64,000 nucleotides of DNA from Blastopirellula marina (GTDB taxonomy: Bacteria > Planctomycetota > Planctomycetia > Pirellulales > Pirellulaceae). Position numbers and translations under genes: made by a program. Below the pieces are notes generated by a model. The model was not told the DNA's origin. It saw only the letters and a list, made by a program, of their open reading frames with translations, and made no database searches. The stretch lies in contig NZ_PUHY01000004.1 in assembly GCF_002967765.1 (NCBI RefSeq), forward strand, positions 496,001-560,000, given 5' to 3'. This document shows, piece after piece, positions 25,694 through 32,828 of this stretch (the first letter of the stretch is position 1; the number at the start of each line of letters is the position of its first letter).

Positions 25694-26373
25694 TCGACAA
25701 AGTCGGCTTCGAGTTCGTAATAAACGCCTGTCAGGTCCTCGATCTGCTTCAGATTGGTGTGAACCCGCAACGTTCCCCCAATCTTGCGTCTATTGTACGA
25801 GAAATCAACCTTCAATGGCTCGGCTAGACGAACTTCGACCATATCGGTTAAAGCAGGTTGCCCCCCAAAGCAGCAGGTATCAAAGTCGGGAACCATCACA
25901 AAGTGGGTCAGGTTCTTTCGTTCGGCGTGCGGATAAACGTAGCCTCGCAAGAGGACTTGCTTACCATCGAGCTCGAGAGCCGAATCAGGTACCGGCAGCT
26001 TTTGCCCAGGCTGTTTCTGCAGCAATCCAAACGCCACCACTTCGTACCCAGGTGGCAGGTTATAGTACTCTTCGTAAATATAGCGTCCGGTGCCGGCGGT
26101 CAGGCTGAGTGCCGACAATACGATGCCAACGATCGCCAACGGGAAGCCGGTTTGCGTGGCACGGTTCTTTCGGACAGAAAGAGCGGCCCAGGCACCTAAG
26201 GCAATCCCGATCAACGAGATCAAGATCAAAGGGAATGCAAGGATCGCAACCAAGCTAACAAAGCCGATCAGGAGGGCGGTGACAGCCAGCGAACTGATCG
26301 AGCGATACTGCTCGTACATCGCCGGATCGACATCACCACTGAAGTGCGAACTAGGTTCGGAGGTCGTGCTCAT
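25690..26373 (-). CDS. DUF3299-like membrane protein
   Basis: A 227-residue protein with two helices (about residues 28-54 and 76-95), then a periplasmic domain with the same signature as its downstream neighbour: RGYVYPHAERKNLTHFVMV (about 150-168) and DFDTCCFGGQPALTDMVEV (about 170-188). The CCFG motif with a following Asp is shared exactly in spacing, so the two C-terminal domains are paralogous although one is lipid-anchored and the other membrane-anchored. Its stop overlaps the start of the lipoprotein gene by four bases (ATGA), a sign of coupled expression. It could bind metal or a redox cofactor through the paired cysteines; that is inference. Confidence 0.78.
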   Translation of the reverse strand: MSTTSEPSSHFSGDVDPAMYEQYRSISSLAVTALLIGFVSLVAILAFPLILISLIGIALGAWAALSVRKNRATQTGFPLAIVGIVLSALSLTAGTGRYIYEEYYNLPPGYEVVAFGLLQKQPGQKLPVPDSALELDGKQVLLRGYVYPHAERKNLTHFVMVPDFDTCCFGGQPALTDMVEVRLAEPLKVDFSYNRRKIGGTLRVHTNLKQIEDLTGVYYELEADFVD

Positions 26374-26413
26374 TTCAAACTTATGAACGAAGAGAAGAGT
26401 TGCTAAATCGGTA

Positions 26414-27943
26414 CTAAACCGATGCTTTGTTTCCTGGGTTCCACAGGATTCCAGAAATGGCCAGGATCAATCCGAAAGTCATTAGAATAGGAACCGACAT
26501 CGAAAAGATACGCTGTACAATTCCTACGCTGGGAGTGGTAGCACGGTTCGGATCTTGTTTTCCTGTGATCGCGGCCGCCAGCAGTCGATCGCCATCGGTC
26601 GACAACTCGTCGCGGGTCACGATTGGCTTGGCCATGGCGGTTTGCTCGCCTGGTCGCTCGGTCGTCGCTGCGACTACGGTATCAACCTTTTCCCCTGAAT
26701 CTTGCTCGGTAGCAAGCTGTTTTTCGTCAGCAATTGCCTGGTCATCCACTTCGGCCATGACCAGCAATTCTTCTTCCTGGGACGGTTTCCGTTTGTCGGC
26801 AGGGCGCTCCGGAACAGCCTGCGATTGGAACGGGAAGAAGGTTTGAGCCCGCTTCATCGCGTCGGGATCGATCTTTTCGAGTTCAATTAGATACTGCTTG
26901 GCTTCTGGCTTGGGGCAGGCCATCAAATAGCGAATCACAGGCACGCGAACCCAACTGGTTTCTTCGTCCGCTTCCTTGAAGAGCTTCACCAGGCGATCTG
27001 CTACCGACCAGTCTTCCCAACGGGCGAAGTCGGCAATGACCAGATCGGCCAGGGCAGGGCGGTCGAGCATCAGATGCAGCGATTCCAGCAGTTTCTCTTT
27101 CGGAATGACATCGGTTTCGGTGCCATGAAATCGCAACGCCATGATCGCGGCGTAGGTGTCGGCGTACTCCGCTTCCTTGTTGGCGAGGTAAAGCTTTTCG
27201 ATCTCCGGCAGGCCATCAGCACCGGCCAAAGTTAAGTAGCAACCGATTAGCGCGTCGAGCCCTTGCTTGGCTCGGCTATCATCGCTGTTGAGCATCTTCT
27301 CCAGCATCGGCAAATCTTCTTTGCTGCCGCAAACACCCAACATGGTGAAGTACAATCGACGACGGTTGGCGGCGATGTCCAGATTGTTAATCCACTTGAC
27401 CAACTGGTCGTGCTTCATCTCTGGCTTCAACTCGTGCAGAGCACTGTAAGGAGCGTTCGCGAATTCGTCGTACGCGTCCCGAGCGAGCATATCGTCTTCG
27501 TCTTCCAGATATTCTTGGTAGAACGCGTATCGCTTGTTGCCAGTGGCTGGAAGTTTGATGATCTCGTTCAGGTAGGTCACTCCGCGATCGGTCAGGAGCG
27601 TCGGTGTCGACCACATCATGTTCTCTGGTTCGGTACCAAGAATCAGGAACAATCGTCCTTTACGCCCATCGCCATAGTACAACGACTTAAGCGTCTTGGT
27701 ATCTTTGAGGTGCTCTTCGCCTTTAAGAACTTGAACGATCTCAAAAGTCGCTTCGACACCCGCCCCTTCCGAGGTCGTGTCAGGTACCTCGACCAATTTG
27801 GCGATGACGGCTGCGTCCATCGAGTCGATCTCTTGCGAGAACGTCTGGGAAACCGCTGCACAAAATGGGCACGCCGATACGGTTTCGACGAAAACGGTCG
27901 TGGTGACCAATGCTCCGCATAGAATTAATAGCCGTCCGAGCAT
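26414..27943 (-). CDS. secreted CPFC-motif protein with a C-terminal membrane anchor
   Basis: A 509-residue protein. A signal peptide (residues about 1-24, ILCGALVTTTVFVETVSA) is followed immediately by CPFC, a motif that would sit at the mature N-terminus. The middle (about 190-360) is helical with HEAT-like repeats (LPMLEKMLNSDDSRAKQGLDALIGC and similar units). A linker of low complexity follows, and the protein ends in one membrane helix (IFSMSVPILMTFGLILAISGIL) with a short tail. It sits between the DUF3299 pair and the ABC permease on the same strand, so it may be a partner of that transporter. The CPFC could bind metal or haem or be redox active. Function is not known. Confidence 0.8.
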   Translation of the reverse strand: MLGRLLILCGALVTTTVFVETVSACPFCAAVSQTFSQEIDSMDAAVIAKLVEVPDTTSEGAGVEATFEIVQVLKGEEHLKDTKTLKSLYYGDGRKGRLFLILGTEPENMMWSTPTLLTDRGVTYLNEIIKLPATGNKRYAFYQEYLEDEDDMLARDAYDEFANAPYSALHELKPEMKHDQLVKWINNLDIAANRRRLYFTMLGVCGSKEDLPMLEKMLNSDDSRAKQGLDALIGCYLTLAGADGLPEIEKLYLANKEAEYADTYAAIMALRFHGTETDVIPKEKLLESLHLMLDRPALADLVIADFARWEDWSVADRLVKLFKEADEETSWVRVPVIRYLMACPKPEAKQYLIELEKIDPDAMKRAQTFFPFQSQAVPERPADKRKPSQEEELLVMAEVDDQAIADEKQLATEQDSGEKVDTVVAATTERPGEQTAMAKPIVTRDELSTDGDRLLAAAITGKQDPNRATTPSVGIVQRIFSMSVPILMTFGLILAISGILWNPGNKASV

Positions 27944-28065
27944 AAGAAATCTTCTCTTGGGTTCGAGGCATCAGGCGGGGACTCTTCATCCTCGCGACGA
28001 GAGCCATGGGGGAACGCTTTGAATGATGCGTCCCAGCTAACTCAAACAAGTGCTAGACTGGCCCA

Positions 28066-29499
28066 TTAAGGAGATGAACTGAGAGCTTCCGCCACGTCGG
28101 TTCGGTACGCCGTGTACGCAGGCAGAAAACCAACAATCACTGCCAATAAAATTAGAGCTGGAACAATCACCAACTCTAAGCTGCACAAAGGGCCCAGCCA
28201 GCTGTTATCTATTATCACCGCTGGTATCTGAACTTCAAGCGATCTTGGCAGCGGCGCCAGGTCGAATAGCCCAATTCGGACTCCAGTTTGGGCCTCAATC
28301 GACGGGCTGGCGAGGAACAATAGGACATGAGCCCCCATCCAGCCCAGAATACCACCTCCCACAGAGAGGATGATTGATTCCCAGAGAACAATCCCCATAA
28401 CCGTTTCCCGCCGCGCGCCTAGAGCTCGCATCACGGCGATGTCACGTTTGCGGTCATTCATCGAGTTATAAATGCTGACTAGGATCGAGATTCCGGAGAC
28501 AAAACAAATGAGCGTCGTGATGACCAGCAATAAGGTCTGAATTGGCTTCACGATCAGATCGAACAAGCTGGTAATTTCCATCACCGGCATGACAATCTGG
28601 GCAACATTACCCTCATTGACACGATTGCGAATGATGATCGGTGAAAATGGATCCGATGTGCGGATCAAGACGGCCGTCACTTCCCGCTGGTCGATCGGCA
28701 GCGGCTGACGGCGAGACGCCGTGTCTCCCGAAACATTCGCCCCAACTTCTTCGTCCTCTTCCACCTTGGCATGGCCCGACATCAAATAGAAGCCTTCCAT
28801 GTTGATGAACACGGCCCGATCGTTCGGCGTGCCAGAGGGTTCGAGAATACCAACCACGGTAAACGGCGAGTCAGTATGGATGTCGGTCGGGTCACCGCCA
28901 TGTGAGGCTGCGATCTTATCCCCAATTTTCAGGCCGGTCTGCTGAGCGACGACCGAGCCGACGACTGCCTCGAAGTAACCGTGCTCGTCGTTCCAGGTTT
29001 CAAAGTTCCGTCCCTCTTCAAACTGATATTTTAGGTTCTCACCATCCTCTGCTTTGAACGACTCAAAGAACTTGGGAAGCGTTCCGACCACACGGTAATT
29101 CTGAAAATAATCTCCCAGGCAGACGGGAATGGCGAACTCGGTATTCTTTGCGAAAGTGCCATCCTTCAAGTCTCCCCGCTTTCCAGGGGCCATTAATGCC
29201 AGTTCCTCTTCCTGCTGCGGTTTGGAGAGGAACTCTTGATAGAACGTGTACGGAATATTCTCGACCGGCTCGCTCAGGTAGAAAGTGGTGTTCAGCACCA
29301 ACTGTAGTTTGCCACCTTTCGCGCCGGCAATCATGTTGTAGCCAAGGTCGGAGTTGTCGCTGAATGACTTAGAAACTAGCCCATGTACCAGCAGCACAGC
29401 GGTTACCAAGAGTACTCCGAGAGCCATAGAAAACGAGGTAAGCGACGAGGCCAACGCTCGTTGTCGGATGTTTCGCCAGGCGATATGCCAGATACTCAT
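28066..29499 (-). CDS. ABC transporter permease, FtsX/MacB type
   Basis: A 477-residue permease with the FtsX-like layout: a first helix at about residues 17-45 (SLTSFSMALGVLLVTAVLLV), a large periplasmic domain of about 280 residues (MacB-periplasmic-core type), and three more helices after residue about 350 (LLLVITTLICFVSGISILVS, ILSVGGGILGWMGAHVLLFL, LVIVPALILLAVIVGFLPAY). NDRKRDIAVMRALGARRETV is the conserved FtsX cytoplasmic coupling loop. Such permeases export lipoproteins or peptides or act mechanically on envelope proteins. ATG 29499 overlaps the ATPase stop by four bases; the longer open frame upstream is antisense-free but lies within the ATPase gene. The substrate is unknown. Confidence 0.85.
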   Translation of the reverse strand: MSIWHIAWRNIRQRALASSLTSFSMALGVLLVTAVLLVHGLVSKSFSDNSDLGYNMIAGAKGGKLQLVLNTTFYLSEPVENIPYTFYQEFLSKPQQEEELALMAPGKRGDLKDGTFAKNTEFAIPVCLGDYFQNYRVVGTLPKFFESFKAEDGENLKYQFEEGRNFETWNDEHGYFEAVVGSVVAQQTGLKIGDKIAASHGGDPTDIHTDSPFTVVGILEPSGTPNDRAVFINMEGFYLMSGHAKVEEDEEVGANVSGDTASRRQPLPIDQREVTAVLIRTSDPFSPIIIRNRVNEGNVAQIVMPVMEITSLFDLIVKPIQTLLLVITTLICFVSGISILVSIYNSMNDRKRDIAVMRALGARRETVMGIVLWESIILSVGGGILGWMGAHVLLFLASPSIEAQTGVRIGLFDLAPLPRSLEVQIPAVIIDNSWLGPLCSLELVIVPALILLAVIVGFLPAYTAYRTDVAEALSSSP

Positions 29500-30179
29500 G
29501 CGTGTGCTTTCTTCGCCTGGGCCAGCAGATTCAGTTTTTCGAGCGGTTCCACGCGTTGGAATTGTTCCGCCACTTCCATTGCGTGGGTCACCATGACCAG
29601 AGAAATCTCCTCTTCCTGGCACGTTTGCCGGATCAAATCGACGATCGATTGCTGATTTGCGGGGTCGACATTCGCCGTGGGCTCATCCGCGAGGAGCAGT
29701 TTCGGTCGATTGGCCAAGGCACGCGCTACCGCCACGCGTTGCTGTTCCCCAACGGACAGGGTGCGGGGGTACGAATGCAGACGATGCCCCAGACCCACAC
29801 GATCGAGAAGATCGTGAGCTCGGCCATGATCGACCCGTCCCTTTGAAAACGACATGCCCAGGATCACGTTTTCCAAGGCGGTAAAGCCTTGCAGTAAGTT
29901 GAACGTTTGGAAGACGTAGCCCATCACTTCGGCCCGAAACCTATCGCGTCCATCTTCGGAGAGGCGACTAATGTCGAGCCCGTTGATCGCGATAACGCCT
30001 GAATCTGGGGTTCCGATGCCAGCGATCAAATGCAGTAGCGTTGACTTACCGCATCCACTTCGCCCAACAATCACCATTTGTTCAGCAGCGGCGACATCGA
30101 AGCGCGGTACATCCAGGATCGGCATCCGATTGCCGGTAGGAAGCCGGAACGATTTCTTCACATTTTCAAGGTGGAGCAT
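29496..30179 (-). CDS. ABC transporter ATP-binding protein, LolD/MacB type
   Basis: A 227-residue ABC ATPase partner of the FtsX-like permease. Walker A is GRSGCGKS (about residues 40-47), the Q-loop is [10 protein letters not shown], the signature is SVGEQQR (about 143-149), Walker B is [13 protein letters not shown] (about 163-175) and the switch His is in [23 protein letters not shown] is typical of the LolD/MacB/FtsE group. The gene is first in a run of five minus-strand genes that continues through the permease, the CPFC protein and the two DUF3299 proteins. The start is ATG 30179; the TTG at 30185 is also in frame. Confidence 0.9.
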   Translation of the reverse strand: MLHLENVKKSFRLPTGNRMPILDVPRFDVAAAEQMVIVGRSGCGKSTLLHLIAGIGTPDSGVIAINGLDISRLSEDGRDRFRAEVMGYVFQTFNLLQGFTALENVILGMSFSKGRVDHGRAHDLLDRVGLGHRLHSYPRTLSVGEQQRVAVARALANRPKLLLADEPTANVDPANQQSIVDLIRQTCQEEEISLVMVTHAMEVAEQFQRVEPLEKLNLLAQAKKAHA

Positions 30180-30363
30180 GTCCAATAACCGGGCATCGAA
30201 GGAGGGAACATCGATTCAGGCGAGCGTGTATTGAAATACGTAAATCGACGGGCGCCAACCCCTATTTGCAAATGAGTTGCGAGTAGGTGTTAGTTGCAGA
30301 AAGAGGCTTTCCAACGTCTTTGTTTTATACGTGGCAGCTAGCAAATGGTTCATTCCCAGGAGT

Positions 30364-30855
30364 TTAGCCACGCTTCATCGCACGATCGATATCACGTTTC
30401 GCGACATCCTTTTTGAGCTTCTCGCGTTTATCATGCATTTGCCGACCACGACCGATCCCCAGCAAGACTTTGGCTCGACCTTGCTTGAAATACATCTTCA
30501 GGGGGACAAGCGTGAAGCCTTTCTCTTCCCCCTTGGTCGCAAACTTGGCGATCTCTCGCTTGTGGAGCAGAAGCTTACGTTTACGGCGGGCATCGTGATT
30601 CAGGAAATCACTTGAATTGGAATAGGGCGTGATCTCGCAATTTATCAAGAAGACCTCGCCGTTGACGACACTGGCAAACGCCTCGGTCATGGCCAGTTTG
30701 CCATCCCGAAGGCTTTTCACTTCGCTGCCGACAAGCTGGATGCCGCACTCCAGACGATCGATAATCTCATAATCGTGGCGAGCCTTACGGTTTTCACCTA
30801 TGAGTTTCTCGTTCTTGTTTTCTTCTTTTTTCGAGGCTTTAGACTTCTTAGCCAC
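30364..30855 (-). CDS. smpB: SsrA-binding protein SmpB
   Basis: A 163-residue SmpB, the RNA-binding protein that delivers tmRNA to stalled ribosomes. The family core is complete: NRKARHDYEIIDRLECGIQL (about residues 22-41), GSEVKSLRDGKLAMTEAFA, the strands NGEVFLINCEITPY and the loop HDARRKRKLLLHKREI. The basic tail DKREKLKKDVAKRDIDRAMKRG follows GRGRQMHDKR. The N-terminal 20 residues are Lys-rich (KKSKASKKEENKN). GTG 30855 gives the normal MAKKS-type start; the TTG at 30885 would add ten residues. It is divergent from lipB. The tmRNA gene itself is not in the window. Confidence 0.93.
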   Translation of the reverse strand: MAKKSKASKKEENKNEKLIGENRKARHDYEIIDRLECGIQLVGSEVKSLRDGKLAMTEAFASVVNGEVFLINCEITPYSNSSDFLNHDARRKRKLLLHKREIAKFATKGEEKGFTLVPLKMYFKQGRAKVLLGIGRGRQMHDKREKLKKDVAKRDIDRAMKRG

Positions 30856-31040
30856 TGTCGCTACTTTCCGGATGGTGCGTGACAAGGTGCGATTAAAGGC
30901 CGCTGGTTGGCCCGTACTTGCGATGCCAGCATGGGAAGGGAGTTTTTCTTAACTTCGACCTAGGCTCGAACCAAGGGTCCTGCTAATCTCCCCCCTCCAA
31001 CGAAGACCTCGCAACGACGACTCTTAGGTATATCGAACGC

Positions 31041-31826
31041 GTGGAAATATTCGACTTTGAGCCCTTTGAAAATGTTCGGCAAACGCCGACGCAAATCGAC
31101 TTCCATCATATGGGAATTGTCGATTTCGATCTGTGCGTTGCCCTGCAGAAACGTCTCGTCTACGAATCCGGAGGGCGTGACGATGGGCACATTGTTTGTC
31201 TGCTTTGCGAGCATCCACCGCTCATAAGTATAGGCCGTGCGGGATCGCGGCGACATATCCACTTGACCACACAAGAGATGCGTCGACGTAAGCTTGATCT
31301 GCGCTGGATCGGTCGCGGCGGTGCTTGTGTGGCTCATACGCCGGGACAGCTGGCCGTTTATCCGATTGTACCCCTGAAGTACTACGGCTGGTCGGTCGGT
31401 CAGTATCTTCAACGCCTGCAGGATGGCTTGCTGGACACAGTGCGCCCGTATGAGGTTCCCATCTATAAGCGGCCTGGACGTTTTGGCTTATGGGGACGTA
31501 GCGGTATGCTGGCTGCGATCGGTGTTGCCGTTCAAAATTGGATCACCAGTCACGGTGCATTCCTAAATGTGGCCTGTTCTCCCCTCAGTCAGGTGGGCAT
31601 CGAGGCCAATCCGGCGGAGCTTGCATGTCCCGGAGACTCACCAACTATGAGCAGTCTCCTGGAAGAAACAGAGGCTTGCCCTACAATAAGGGAAGTCGCG
31701 CGGAGCGTGGCGAACAATTTGGCGCAACGGTTCGGGACGGCACAGGCAAGCTGGCACTCGGGCCATCCTCTGTTCTCCGAAATAGTCAAGCAAACACGTG
31801 ATCGAACCCGCCAAGCAGCCAGTTGA
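31041..31826 (+). CDS. lipB: LipB-like octanoyltransferase lacking the catalytic lysine
   Basis: A 261-residue protein of the LipB/LplA fold, placed directly before lipA. The family segments are clear: EHPPLISIGR (about 57-66), IGRGGACVAHTPGQLAVYPI (about 90-109, the RGG..H.PGQ block) and AAIGVAVQNWITSHGAFLNV (about 158-177). The catalytic Cys aligns with Cys196 in ACPGDSPTMSSL. The catalytic Lys, which precedes AAIGV in LipB (RKVAAIGV), is replaced by Met156. The protein may therefore be inactive as a transferase or use another residue. It normally moves octanoyl from acyl carrier protein to lipoyl domains. GTG 31041 is the assumed start; ATG 31110 is also possible. Confidence 0.85.
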   Translation: MEIFDFEPFENVRQTPTQIDFHHMGIVDFDLCVALQKRLVYESGGRDDGHIVCLLCEHPPLISIGRAGSRRHIHLTTQEMRRRKLDLRWIGRGGACVAHTPGQLAVYPIVPLKYYGWSVGQYLQRLQDGLLDTVRPYEVPIYKRPGRFGLWGRSGMLAAIGVAVQNWITSHGAFLNVACSPLSQVGIEANPAELACPGDSPTMSSLLEETEACPTIREVARSVANNLAQRFGTAQASWHSGHPLFSEIVKQTRDRTRQAAS

Positions 31827-32727
31827 ACTTCCGATAGTTGATACATCCGATGACATTCCCGCCCCAGATTCAGGGCGTCGTCTGCCTCGCTGGCTGAAAC
31901 GGAATGTTCCCAAGGGAGATCCTGGGCACAAGACAACCCATCTCATGAAAGAGTTGGGTCTGGAAACCGTCTGCGAAGAAGCCAAATGTCCAAACAGGAT
32001 GGAGTGCTATTCGCAGCAAACCGCGACCTTCATGATCTTGGGGGCCATCTGTACGCGGGCATGCAGCTTCTGCTCCGTTTCTCGCGGTGCTCCCCAAGCT
32101 TTGTCTGATGACGAACCAGAACGTCTGGCTGAAGCCGCCTACCGTTTAGGTTTGAAGCACGTGGTGATTACCTCGGTGACCCGCGACGACCTGCCAGACG
32201 GTGGCGCCGATCACTACTTCCGCTGCATCGAGGCAGTTCGGGCTCGTACCGGCGCCACAATCGAAGTCCTCACGCCTGACTTCATCGAATCGAGAGAAGC
32301 GTTGGCTCGAGTTTTGGAAGCCAAGCCGGAAGTCTTCAATCACAACACTGAGACGGTGCCGCGTCTGTATCGACGCGTCCGGGGCCCCAAGTCGGAGTAT
32401 AGCTGGACATTAGAACTGCTACGACGCGTGAAAGAGATTGCCCCTAGTACGAAGACCAAGAGTGGATTGATGCTCGGACTGGGTGAAACACGCGAGGAAT
32501 TGCTGGACACTTTGGCAGATCTGCGCGAAGCCAACGTCGACTTCCTGACCCTTGGTCAATATCTGCAGCCAGATCAAAAGAAGTACCTGCCAGTGGTTCG
32601 CTACCTTCGTCCCGAAGAATTCGAAGAGCTCGGACACCAGGCCAAAGCGATGGGCTTCGTCAAAGTTGCGAGCGGACCATTTGTCCGCAGTAGCTACCAC
32701 GCCCGGGATATGGCCGAGAGCTTCTAG
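31798..32727 (+). CDS. lipA: lipoyl synthase LipA
   Basis: A 309-residue radical SAM enzyme that inserts two sulfurs into protein-bound octanoyl groups to make lipoyl cofactors. It has the auxiliary-cluster cysteines CEEAKCPNRMEC (about residues 58-69), the radical SAM motif CTRACSFC (about 85-92), the GLGET strand, and the closing RSSYHA arginine-serine motif. It overlaps the lipB gene by 29 bases and starts with GTG 31798, so the two are cotranscribed and probably translationally coupled. This LipA is normal, which contrasts with its partner. A strong terminator follows at 32761. Confidence 0.95.
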   Translation: MIEPAKQPVELPIVDTSDDIPAPDSGRRLPRWLKRNVPKGDPGHKTTHLMKELGLETVCEEAKCPNRMECYSQQTATFMILGAICTRACSFCSVSRGAPQALSDDEPERLAEAAYRLGLKHVVITSVTRDDLPDGGADHYFRCIEAVRARTGATIEVLTPDFIESREALARVLEAKPEVFNHNTETVPRLYRRVRGPKSEYSWTLELLRRVKEIAPSTKTKSGLMLGLGETREELLDTLADLREANVDFLTLGQYLQPDQKKYLPVVRYLRPEEFEELGHQAKAMGFVKVASGPFVRSSYHARDMAESF

Positions 32728-32760
32728 CTCTGCAGAACTTCTCGCTGATGAAACATCAAA

Positions 32761-32795
32761 GGGGCCCGTCGAATATCTCGACGGGCCCCTTTTTT
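32761..32795. terminator. strong bidirectional terminator after lipA
   Basis: Perfect 12-base arms GGGGCCCGTCGA (32761-32772) and TCGACGGGCCCC (32778-32789), loop ATATC, then TTTTTTC on the plus strand. It ends lipB-lipA and also lies where the converging DUF11 gene must stop, with an A-rich stretch on the other side. Confidence 0.9.
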
Positions 32796-32828
32796 CTTTG
32801 TCGTATCGGGTCTATCCAATCGACTTTT

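Noticed and set aside
25239-26108. 289-codon plus-strand frame across the DUF3299 genes
   Set aside because: Both minus-strand genes here have clear domains, a lipobox and a four-base overlap, so the plus-strand frame is incidental.
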